NCBI GenBank assembly: GCA_963921825.1
Contig: OY997591.1
Coordinates: 19,649,515 to 19,713,514, forward strand
Source of the DNA: Erodium maritimum
Taxonomy: Eukaryota > Streptophyta > Magnoliopsida > Geraniales > Geraniaceae
Direction of reading: 5' to 3'
Length of the DNA stretch: 64,000 nt
Part shown: piece after piece, positions 23,940-34,654 of the stretch
Position numbering within the stretch: the stretch's first letter is position 1
How the letters are laid out: every line of letters begins with the position of its first letter
The notes under the pieces: generated by a model
What the model was told of the DNA's origin: nothing
The model's input: the letters and a program-made list of their open reading frames with translations, nothing else
The model's database searches: none
Translations under genes and position numbers: made by a program

Positions 23940-26900
23940 AGGAACTCACAACAAAATAGCTCAGATCTTTTATGGTGATGAATTATTATCAGACCCTTCA
24001 GACATCGAAAAGGTACCTGATTTACATTTTGGGAAAAGATTCACTGCATCTACATCTAACACAGCTAGCCTTGAGGATCTACCTTTCTCAACAATCTCAT
24101 ATGAGCATGCTATTTGGCTGGAAAGGCCGTTTTCAGAGGAGGAGGTTATTCAAGCAATTATGGCTTGTAGTGGAGACAAGGCCACATGGCCAGATGGATT
24201 CACTCTCAAGTTTTTCTAGGTTTGCTGGCCTATAATCAAAGTTGACATTATGAGCTTCCTAAATTATTTTCACCAAACTGATCAACTAGGCAAAGGCCTA
24301 AACTCCTCCTTCATCACTCTTATCTCCAAAACCCTATCTCCTCTTTCCTTTGATGACTTAAGACCAATAAGTTTGATGGGAGGGTCTTATAAAATTATAT
24401 CCAAAATTCTCTCTCTGAGATTGAGTGTTGTGATCAGTTCCATAGTTGGTGATGAACAATCAGGTTTCAGTAAGGGGAGGCAAATTATTGATGGAATTCT
24501 TATAGCTTCTACGACAATTCAGTATCTCAAATCCTCCAAGGTCAAAGCTCTTATGTTCAAAGCAGGCTTTGAAAAGGCTTTTGACAAAGTTAGTTGGGGT
24601 TATGTTCTCCATCTCTTAACAAGACTAGGCTTTGGTGTAGTATGGAGGCTTTGGTGTAGTATGGAGGCTTTGGATGATCTCATGCCTTAAAGCCTTAGTA
24701 TCAGTCCTAATAAATGGATCCCCAAGTCCTGATTTCGTGCTTAGTAGAGGCTTAAGGCAAGGCTGTGCCATTTCTCCCTTGCTCTTTGCCATAGTAACTG
24801 AAGGACTCAATCAGATTATGAAAGTTGGGTTGTAGGAAAATCTTTTCCATGGTATTCAATTATCAGTCAAGGGCCCCACCATCTCTCATCTCCAATTTGC
24901 AAATGACACCATTTTCTTCCTTCAAGCCTCAATCAATGGTGTCTTGTGTCTCAAGCAAGCTCTATATATGTTTCACCAAGCAACATGACTATCAGTTAAC
25001 TACAACAAATCAATTGTTATCCCCTTCAACCTTTCTCTCCCAATCAATTACTTAAGCTTCCCACTTGGGGCCAATCCTAAAAGAATTGCTACTTGGTCTC
25101 CAATAATAGAAAAATTCATAAATGCACTTGGATTATGACAAGCAAAATTGTTGTCATTGGGAGGTAAAATAACACGTATCAAAACTACTCTGGGAGCTCT
25201 TCCCCTCTACTTCTTCTTAGCTTTTAAGGCTCCAAAGGCAGTGATTAGAAGCATGATAAGCTGGCAAAGAAGATTTCTATGGCATGGCTCATCAATAGCC
25301 AGATCATTCTGCAAAGTAAGCTGGGATACTGTGTGCAAACCTAAATCTTAGGGGGGGGTCTTGGAATTAAAGATCTGTCCAAGATGAATTTGGCTCTCAT
25401 CTCAAAGTGGTGGTGGAGATTTGCTCTAGAAAGGAATTCACTCTAGAAACTAGTAATTTGTGCTAAGTTTGGTTGGAATCATAAGGATTGGGATCTTGAC
25501 TCATTTCCTGAAATTGGGAGCCCAAGTTTTATGAAGCATATTATGGATCATAATCAAGATCCTTTATTTGCAGACTTATTTGGTTTTAAAGGACTATACT
25601 GGAATGTTGACTTGGGAGGATATCTGGTAGGGGGATATTTCCTTTAAAAATCTGTTTCCTAGGCTGTATCAAAAATCTGATTCAAAGAAGATGGTTGTGG
25701 CTGATGCCTGGTCAGGATCAACTTGGGAGTTGAATTTCAGATCTCCTCCCAGAAGAAGAGCTGGAGGAGATTGGCATGCTCTCTCAATTATTCTAAGTGC
25801 AACACATTTATCTAATATTCAGGACAAGTTGTGCTCGGTTTGGGATGAAAAGTTTTACAGTGAGAAGACTTTATAGCTTACTTGAGCAGCAAGGAACTCA
25901 GTTTGCAGATGCAATTGCTTGGAGAAAGGACTTATGGCCTTCCTCTACCCCCACCCCCCTAAAAAAATTACAGCATTTTGCTGGTTAGCATGCTTAGACT
26001 TCATCCCCTCTAAATGTTTCCTGAGAAAAAGAGGAATGCCTCTTTCCTTTCAAGACCTTACTTGTCCTATTTGCAACTGGGATTTAGAAGATGAGCCTCA
26101 TGTTATTCTTCATTGTCCTAAAGCTTGGCTAGTTTAGGGAAAGATTACGAAAAGATGGGCTTTTCTTGGGTAATTCCTAGTATTGTCAATGATCTTCTGT
26201 CATCTTGGACTTCCCCATTGATCACAAATACAAAAAACCTTGGAAGAGGTTAGTCGAAATCTGTTGCTGGCAAATATGGTTGTCAAGGAATGCTGCAATC
26301 TTCAAGGAATTATTTACTCTGTGGAGTAAATTTTTGAAAAGGTGCTCAATCAATCTTATAACCTAGAATAGGCTTATTTTCATAAGAAATGCTATTTTTT
26401 TCTCTTTTCAGGTTTGGAAAGATGCTCCAAAGACTTGTTTCTCTACTTTCAGGGCTACTGCTTCTTAATTTCCTTGGGTTTGGGTTGGTTTGGGCAGTGT
26501 GGTAAGGATTTGGTTATGCTTACTGGTTTATTTCTTCTTTTTCTGTCTTTGTGTGTAGGTAGTTACCTCCTGGTTAGGTCTCTCTCTGTTGTGTTGTGTG
26601 TGGGTAGCTGTTTTCAAGGTTTGAGTGTGCTACCTTGGTTCTCTTTTGCTGGTTTTTCTTTTGATTGCATGAAGTGCACAAACCTGCCCTTCCCTTTTGC
26701 TTCCCCCGCAGTGCAATTCAAGGTTGCATTGTGCAGATCAACTAGTAACAAATCAAGCAACAACCCTCATTCTGTTTCAGGGCTTATTCTCGTACTTACG
26801 GATCAAGCTTCTCTACAAGCAATTGCAACTCCTTCTTACTTGCATTACAAGCATCATCAGCTAGGCCTCATCTCAGGATTATTAGTCTTAATACTTTAGA

Positions 26901-27170
26901 ACTTCAGCCCTTGGCATAGCTTCAATCTTTTGTCCTTAAAGTCTCAGCTTGGATCTGCTACAACATGGCTTGGCATCAATATTTGTCCCAAAAGTCTCAA
27001 CTTGGGTCCGCATTACTATCCTGCATCTCCATTCGGTTTTGGTTCCTTTTCACTTCGTTGTTCTCTTCAGTTGTTGTTCCTATCATCTCACAAACACTCT
27101 ACATGTGTTCTTTTTTATCCTCAAAAGAAATTTAATCTAAATTTGTATTTGTTGATAAAAAAAAAAAGAA
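23940..27170 (+). pseudogene. 5'-truncated L1-type LINE ORF2 with poly(A)
   Basis: Plus-strand pieces cover the reverse transcriptase: ISKTLSPLSFDDLRPISLM near 24330, GDEQSGFSKGRQIIDGILIA near 24450, an FANDT box near 24897 in place of FADDT, then LGGKITRIKTTLGALPLYF near 25160. The zinc-binding end CPICNWDLEDEPHVILHC lies near 26065-26120. The 3' UTR runs to an A-run ending about 27169. ORF1 and the endonuclease are missing, as expected for 5' truncation during target-primed reverse transcription. Multiple stops and frameshifts are present. It lies tail-side to the decayed minus-strand LINE and is a different, though related, L1 lineage. Confidence 0.82.
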
Positions 27171-27612
27171 TCCTAGTGAATCGTTTATAAAATGCCTTCT
27201 AACCGGAGAATGTAGCATCTGCTATATTAGTTGGAACCATGATCTGTTTAGGGAAGACTTTGGTTGTTTGTAAACTCAAATCAATACAGAATTTTAATAT
27301 AATATACATCATATTATATTATTGAAATTTAATTAAATAATATAGCAAACCAGGTCTTGTTCTTATCTCTACTGAACAAAACTAATAAATAATGGGTTAT
27401 CTGTGGATGAAGTCTTTGATTTGATCAATCAATTCGGAGTACTCGATGATGATGGTACATTGAAAATGAGATGAATACAGAATAGTTTAAACTAAATTAT
27501 AAAATTAAGAAGTGAAATACGTGCCATCATAAATTATTATGTAGATTTATTGAAAAAAAGTAACAAATAATAGGTTTACTGTGGGGGACCTCAACGATTC
27601 GGCTCCAAACCG
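27171..27612. other. AT-rich spacer, no gene seen
   Basis: Nothing firm was found in about 440 bases between the poly(A) of one LINE and the TSD of the next. A short open stretch near 27395-27470 (GLSVDEVFDLINQFGVLDDD) looks protein-like and could be an old exon or transposon relic, but it is too short to assign. Confidence 0.3.
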
Positions 27613-30073
27613 TGAAGTAGATTTTTTTTCAAACGACAATATTATTAATGTAAAAGCATATTGGTGCCTGCAGAATTCTGGGGCACTGTACATGGAAACC
27701 AAACTAACATAATCTGAAAGACATAAGCAGGAAAGTAAATTTTGCTCTTTGACATAGGGGCGGTCGGAGGGGTGGGACTGCGGTAGCGTCCTAGGACACC
27801 GATACAGTATACTACAACCATAAGATACTGATCGAGCAGATCAGAGGATAAACAAGCAGTGGTGGACCTATTACTCCCCCGGTAAGTCAGCGTGCGTCGT
27901 CCTCCCTTGAATGATACTAGTAGGGCTCCTGAACGCGGGATTGTTGACTCCGAAGTGGTAGGGAAGTAACAAAGCGACTGTTGGTGGTACCCTTGCCACT
28001 TGTACACCAGGGAGGAGGTGCAGTCGACCAACCTCTCCCTGGCCATTCCAGCAATCATTCCTGGAGGTGAGGGTGTTTGAAACCCCCCGCCGCTGCTGAA
28101 GACGCCCAATTTGACGCCGCTGATTCCTCATCTTCTACTGAGTCCACATCCCGCTCAGCCCTCTTATTTCCTGACAGAGTTGGCGTCGGGTCACGTGGTA
28201 GCCAACCCACCCCCAGCTCGTCTCTGTCCTCTTCCTGCTGACCCCACTGCCCCATATCCTCACGTCTCGGGGGAGTCCAAGGGTCCCCCTTGAACTGATC
28301 TCCTTTCCCCGACCAACTCAGATATGTCCAGTTCGTCCCCGGGATAGCCTTCCCATGTTTTTCTTTTTCTAACGCCGACCTCGGATCCCCCGGTGCTTTC
28401 AACGATGCTCCCCGGCTTCCCCCCACAACCGGACAGACCAGAAATAGGTGTCCCGCGCAACAGCATCCAAAACAATGTTCAGGTAAGTGTTCGTACGAAA
28501 TATACAAACGGGTACGTACCTGAGACACCGACAATCTGAACCAGAGCTGACTCTGTAATGGGACCCGAATATCGGCCCTGGTCCTGACCTTCATGAAGTC
28601 TCCCCAACAGAGACCCTTATTGTCTACATCAACCCCTTGGCACACCCCCAACGTGTTGCCAATTCTGAACCCCACATCCCTCGTCCACGCCCCCACCGGC
28701 AGGTTCGACACTCGCGCCCACACCGAGAAGTGGTGGAATTGCAGCTCCGATACATGCATGTGCGCCCGTAAATCGGTGAATAATACCAAGGAATCCCAAT
28801 AGGACCATGGCTCGCCCACCAACACTCGCTCCCTTTCCTTCGCAGACCTGAAGAAAAAGGCAACAAGACCACCCTCTAGAGGTTTAGCCTCAACCTTCAT
28901 TCCCCAGAGGTCCTCCATGCGTGCTACCACCGACTTCCAAAATAACTTCTTGGTAGATAGCACTTTCGCTGCTAGCGCGAAACGATACATATTTCCCCGT
29001 CCCGTTATCTCTTGGACAGGCACAACAACCTCCTTGATCCTCATAGCCCCCATCTGGGAGTCCAGCCGCCCCATAGTGTCTCCCACAGGTCTGCTCCCCC
29101 CCCCCCCCCCCCGAATAGGGATCCCCCACATGAACCCTCGCAGGCGGACAAGACTTACCCGCTAGGGTCGGACGCATAGTCCCTCTTAGTTGCTGCTCTA
29201 CTCCGACCCCCCCTCCCGGGCCACACTCGTCCGCCCTCCGGCCTGCACCAAACCTCGACGCCCATTGGGCCACGTTACCACCATCAGCTTGGGCCCAAAT
29301 CGACTTGCGACCCAGAGTAGCCACCCATCGGGCATCACCCATGAAACCCCGACCCGGCTCCATCGGCCTATCAACCCTACCCGGGTCCTCCACCGCTACA
29401 CTCTTACCCTTTCTTCGGCGCCAAGCTATCTCCTCCGGTGTCTCCTCCGGCAGATCCACCGGTGCCAAAGTCGACTCCGAGGATATCGGGATCGGCGTCT
29501 GTCTCTCCCCCATCGACGCTTGCATCGAGGACCTCACGCCTGCACCCCGAGATCCCCCATCACACGCCTTCCTTGGCCGAGGCCCCCTCGCCGGCGTACG
29601 AAGGAGGCAGGCCGGCCCCAACCTAACCCTTCCCCCGGGGACCCAGCCCGGTTCCTCCCCAACCGAGAAGCAAACAATCGGCGTCCCCTCCGTCCTGGGC
29701 GTCCACTGCTCCGATGGTTCCTCCGAGACCACAGGTTCGGCCGTCACTCCCTGCCTCTCCTGCACCTCCTTCCCCATCAACGCCGCCGTCAGCCACGCCT
29801 CCTCCTCAGACGCAGCCAACGACTCCTCCACCAGATCAGCATCTGATCGTTCCGTGCCGACCTCAGTCTCGACCTCCCCAGCACTCCTCTCCGGCAAATG
29901 GGGTCCCCAATGGACGCCCCCGTCCCCGACTTGCTCTCCCTCCCCCTCCTCACCTGAAAACACCATGGAAGACTGCAGCAAAATCACGCAAAGCACCAAA
30001 CTCGCGAAACACTAGCAGAGTAGGAGGCGGCGCTGCGTACAATATAATTCACATGATGCGATATGAAGTAGAT
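27613..30073 (-). mobile_element. RT-less LINE unit with DUF4283/CCHC ORF1
   Basis: The unit has T8 at 27622-27629 (poly(A) on the minus strand) and is flanked by TGAAGTAGAT at 27613-27622 and 30064-30073. ORF1 starts near 29999 on the minus strand. After a break at a C17 homopolymer (29096-29112) it continues to 28055. The second part (about 350 residues) shows a DUF4283-like domain (FRSAKERERVLVGEPWSYW) and a CX2CX4HX4C zinc knuckle (CFGCCCAGHLFLVC), the usual gag-like layout of plant L1 ORF1. About 430 bp of 3' UTR follow. No endonuclease or RT is present between ORF1 and the tail. The 5' boundary rests on the TSD match. Confidence 0.68.
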
Positions 30074-30245
30074 GATATGGGAAAGGAGACGGTTGAAGTA
30101 GTCCATAAGATTAAATCATGTCTAATTAAGCAAGGATGCCTGTTTCACATCTCTACCTCAAAACCTTACACCTCTGCCACTTCCTCGGCACCCAACCCGC
30201 CACTATCACCACCAGTCATACCCCTCGAGAGGGTCTTGAAGAAGG

Positions 30246-30549
30246 TGTTAGAATATAATTAAAATTGGGCGTTCAATTATAAGCTTGAGCTTTTAGTTGA
30301 GTTGGTTCTCTAATATGGTATCAGAGCCTAGCACCTCACGGACCCGGGTTCAAACCCCACTCTCTACAAAAATTTCTAATTTATCAAATTTGTCCAAAAT
30401 GGGCCAGCCCTTATCACTATTCTCAATGGGTTATTCTCCTCTTCTAATAATTCACCTCCAAACCCGTAAAACGGGCTTGTCCGTGAGGGCGCGTGTTAGA
30501 ATATAACTAAAATTGGGCGTTCAACTATAAGCTTGAGCTTTTAGTTGAG
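30246..30549 (+). mobile_element. TRIM (miniature LTR retrotransposon), copy 1
   Basis: A 70-bp LTR (30246-30315) starting TGTTAGAATATAA is followed at once by TGGTATCAGAGC (30316-30327), the primer-binding site for initiator tRNA-Met. After about 170 bp of non-coding interior comes a second LTR from 30494. The second LTR is interrupted at about 30549 by the poly(T) end of a minus-strand LINE. The interior also holds CCCGGGTTCAAACCCC. There are no proteins. A related copy lies at 40969-41296. Confidence 0.75.
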
Positions 30550-32690
30550 TTTTTTTTTATCAATGAAAAATACGATTTTTATTCAACCCACAACAATTCA
30601 GAAGAATTACATAAGGGGAAGAAGAGAATAAGAAAAGACAAGAGAAAGAAGAAAGCTTGAGGGCCAAAGAGCCAATACAAAAGCAAAGAACTCAAGGAGG
30701 CTCGAACAAATTAAGAGCAGCTTCATCCCCAAGCGGGCAAGAGAACCCCAGAGATTTGAAAAGAGCCCACGACCTCTTGGCTTCGGATTTTTTCCGGAGG
30801 GACCGAGACGGGCTAACCCCTTTAAGGGAGACGACCGATTTGCAGAAGCCAACCTTCTTTCGTTTCTTGCGACGAGCGGTCCGTGAAGGTGAGACGGCCA
30901 AGTGAGACGGGGAGTGCAGATCGGAGATGAATGAAGCGAAGGAAGCAGGCCCAGACTTCAGAGAAGTCAATTGGTCGGGCCCAAAAGGAGCTGAATGGAC
31001 CAAGGCATGAAGCTGGCCCATACCAGCGCTGGCCGGCCCAAGAGGGACAACTCCTCGATCCACTACGTCATGCGCATGTTCGGGAATAGACACATCGACA
31101 AAAGGCGTCTTGGAAGTTGAGGATTACCGACACGCATTGAAGTCGAAAGGGGTTCCCAAGATCGAAGGAGGCTGCGCATGAGAGGAGGGCTGACAAGAAC
31201 AGGCGAGATCCGGGCAGACAAGAACAGGCGAGATCCGGTGAGGTCCATGGTACCATCAGACGAAACGGGAGAAGGATGGAGAGACATAGTCGCACCCGAC
31301 TCGCTAGGGCAGCTCGATTCCGGCGAGGAATCGGAGGCCAGACAATCCTTGCCCTCTAAATCGCCATGACCGAGCCTTGAGGTGTCTTCAACCGAGTCCG
31401 ATCCCCGAGACCGGAACGAGAGAGCCAGCGAGGATGCTCTTAATTCTCCTTCTTCCAGATCGAATGAAGTAGGAGATTCTGAAAGAGGAAGGGGAGGGAC
31501 CTGGATCTCATTCAAACCTGAAACAAGGGTTTGGTAAGTACAACCTTCAAAAACAAGATCAATCTCGCGAACTTATGACTTCAAAATCCGCGTGTGGATG
31601 GGAGCAGACGCCAAGTCGAGGCGTTTGAGCGAGGAAGAAACAGGGTGGACAGAGATGGGAGTGCCTGAGACAGCCGCAATATTGCGTATCGTCTCTGAGG
31701 ACCACCCTGAGAGAGGGATTCCAGCAATTGATATCCACCTGAAACAACCAGCATTGGTGACTGCTTCGACAGAAGGGTAGAAATCAAAAAACCAGTCCCT
31801 GAGCCCTTTCCAATCATCGGCAGCCAAGGAGTTGAGGGATTCAAGGTCAGCACAAGAAACCAGGAATACCCCTAAGCCAATCTCAATGACCTGGATGTGA
31901 TGTCCCAAAAACGAGTAGATTTTGTCCCGGATGGAGGATGCTTCTCGACAGGGGGATGTGATACCAATGAAGCTGGATTTGAGCAAATCGGCATAAAGAG
32001 GGTTTGAAGCACCCGCGCAGGAGATATGCGACTTCGAGCTCACAGGAACAGGGGCAGCCGGAACAGAGGCGGGAGAGGAAGAACCCGAAGCCACCGCCAA
32101 GTAAGAGGGGTGGCCGGGAGCGACCTTGGAAGGACCAAAAACTGGTTGCCGAGCTGCAAGATAAGGGGGGCTGTTCTCCGAGCGGGACCTCTGGAGAAGT
32201 CGAAAATGAGTCATTCCGAGCCGAGTGAGCAGCAGTGCTTAGATGAGACAACCAAGGAAGCCGACGCCGACTCTTGGAAAAAAAACAAAGCCGAATCTTT
32301 TCCCGGAAACATAAAGCTTTGCACTAAGAAAGGTTTTGTTGATTGAGCCAAACTCAGCAAAAAGAGCATGGAGCTGGTCATTTGAGAACTCAAGAGGTAG
32401 ATTGCAGACAAAAATTCTGGTTGTGGAAGGAAGGGAGGGAGAGGGGAGATTAGGAGATGAAGGGTCGGGAGGTTTCATTTTTCTCTAATAGAAGGTTTGC
32501 CGCCCACAAACAAGCAAAGGGGCACCGACGGGCTTACTCCTACCCTCTCGGTCCACGATGCCTGAAAAACATGAAGGATTTGGAAAGGGAGAAAACCAAA
32601 CGGCCATATGCGGTTAAGGCCCAAATGAAGAAGCGTGAGTTTGTTTTCGTATACCTCGATCCTCGTCATCTAGTTCAGTAGGAGGAGGAC
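30550..32690 (-). mobile_element. RT-less RRM-type LINE inserted in the TRIM
   Basis: T9 at 30550-30558 followed by ATCAATGAAAAATACG is a LINE 3' end on the minus strand. ORF1 starts at 32478 and begins with an RRM: RNP2-like RIFVCNL, RNP1-like KRFGFVFF. A frameshift at an A8 run near 32279-32286 breaks it. It resumes at 32214-31573 with a conserved ORF1 stretch (CFRWISIAGIPLSGWS) and has further Ser-rich pieces to about 30690. No endonuclease or RT lies between ORF1 and the tail. The 5' end is uncertain (about 32690), and no clean target duplication was found on that side. Confidence 0.68.
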
Positions 32691-32699
32691 GATCCGGTG

Positions 32700-33230
32700 T
32701 TACCGGTGAGGTTTTCCGAACATGCTAATCGAGGGCCATGAGTCTCAAGAAAAAAGGTCATGTGGGGGATGGAAGCCCACTTGGCCTTGGATTGGGATGT
32801 TTCTCCCAAGCTATCTTCCTTGGGCTGGGGTAGCCCGTTGTGTCATATCAGCTCAAAACAACCACTAATGGGGTCTATAGATCCTTATATCTACTTAGTC
32901 GTGTATGACAGTTGTGTCAATCTACTTCCTCCTATATTGCCTAATAAGATTATGTTTTATGGTTTAGCGAATTAGTACACCTATTTGTGATGGGGTCGCA
33001 GACTTTATAATCCATCTTAAAGACTTGTCCCACAAGATTGCATTTTGGCTACTAGTTTTTGTACTTAAAATCAATTCTTTAAAATGAATAGTTATGCTTG
33101 AAATTGAAAACCTAAACCTTAAGTTCGATTTTTTTACAAAGGTTAGTGAGTTTCTAGAGATTTTAAATTTTGATTTTTTTTAGCAAAAGGAATAACTTTA
33201 CAAAAATCTAAATGTAACCTGAAGAAGAAG
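32700..33230. other. Spacer without recognised features
   Basis: I see no gene or element ends in this stretch of about 530 bases. Only short, unrecognised open frames are present. Confidence 0.4.
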
Positions 33231-34580
33231 AAGAAGAAGAATAGTGGGAGAGAGGATTATATGTAAATGACCCTATATCTGATTCTCTAAATATTACCGA
33301 GGTGTAGAAAGTTATGTTGAAATATCTAAATGTTAATCGAAAGGTAACAAAACCATAAAGCAATAAACTCGAGGTATAATCGGTTATGTTTAAACAACTA
33401 AACGTCAATGCAAAAATAAAGCTAGTAAAAGACAACGAAACCAATCTCGGCTTGACCTGAACCCACCCGAAAGTGCCTGAAAGCAGTTGGAACATCCCAT
33501 GAGGCTCAATAAAAGTGTGGGTAGAGCGCGTGGTGTGGGCAAGGAGCTTTGGAAGTGGTGGAGGAGGAAGATCAATTTCTCGTGGTGTGGGCAAGGAGCT
33601 CCTACCCCACTTCCTACATGTGCCTCATTGGATTTGGCGAAGTTGCATAGTAGACCTCGCCTTATTGTTTGGGCCAATACCGGACTTGTATTCATTATAT
33701 AATCCGAACAACGACATCCTAAGAGGTCGCCGATTGATGAGGTCACTACCGAGATCGCCGCCATCGTTTCCTATAGTCACAAGACCCACGGTTGATGAAG
33801 ATCGCTGTCATTATCGATGTGGTCATAAGACCCATGGTTGATGTAGATCGCCTGTGGAGCATGTATGTACTCCACAAGCATGGACAGAGGCATTGTGATC
33901 GCGAATGATGTTTGAGCAGAGAGGTTGCAGGGTAGGAGTCGTTCACCAGTATTGCGTAAGAGGATGGATGCATCTGAGCAGATGCTGCAGATTAGGATGA
34001 TGGCCAAAAAATCTCCTGGGGAAATGTCGCAGTGAGGGGGGGGGGGGTGATAAGAGCTAGACCTCCAGCGGATCGACGCGGATGCAGAGTTTTGAAAGCG
34101 ACTAGTGTTTGAAACCCTAGTAGAGAGCATACTTGCGATTGAGTTGTATACTGCTTGTTTGTGTGAGTGTTTTTTTTGTCGTTTCTAAAAAATGAACATG
34201 TTTTTTTTATTAAATTTACTAATAGTGATATTTCTGATAACTAAAGTGACTCTCGAAGACATTTCTAAATATAAATGTAGTAATACGAAACTAATGTATA
34301 CATCAATGTAATAGAGTGTAATTTATCATCATTTTTTTAAAAACGAGTACATGGGGTATTGTATTACTGTAAAATGTAAACCTTACAAGTTAGGGCATAA
34401 CTGTTCAGGATTCCAGATATTTGTCCCTGTCGACCGTAGTCCACCAGGCGCTCATGGATCCATAGAAATAGTATGTTTCTTATCGCAGATCTTAACTTAA
34501 GAGTTCCCCTTACCGACATTTCAAAAATAATAGACATCAAAAAACCTAACCCAAACTAACCAAAGACCTATTCGACCTAA
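33230..34580. other. Unassigned spacer with short local repeats
   Basis: No recognisable gene was found. There is a short GAA run at 33226-33240 and a duplicated GTGGTGTGGGCAAGGAGCT (about 33531 and 33582). An imperfect tandem repeat of about 47 bp lies at 33777-33850 (CAAGACCCACGGTTGATG / CATAAGACCCATGGTTGATG). G12 lies at 34036-34047. Overlapping short frames on the minus strand give low-complexity products. Confidence 0.35.
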
Positions 34581-34654
34581 AAGAAAGTTGTCATGCCCCA
34601 AATCCGGTTTTGACCGGACTCGAGACGTGAACTAAATAATAAATCAATAAAGCG

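Noticed and set aside
29190..30262. Long plus-strand frames (up to 236 codons), Pro/Arg/Ser-rich
   Set aside because: They are antisense to the LINE ORF1 on the minus strand and owe their openness to its GC-rich codons. No domain is visible.
30316..30365. Possible tRNA gene (GGGTTCAAACCCC near TGGTATCAGAGC)
   Set aside because: TGGTATCAGAGC is the complement of a tRNA-Met 3' end, so it is a primer-binding site. No cloverleaf can be formed from the surrounding sequence.
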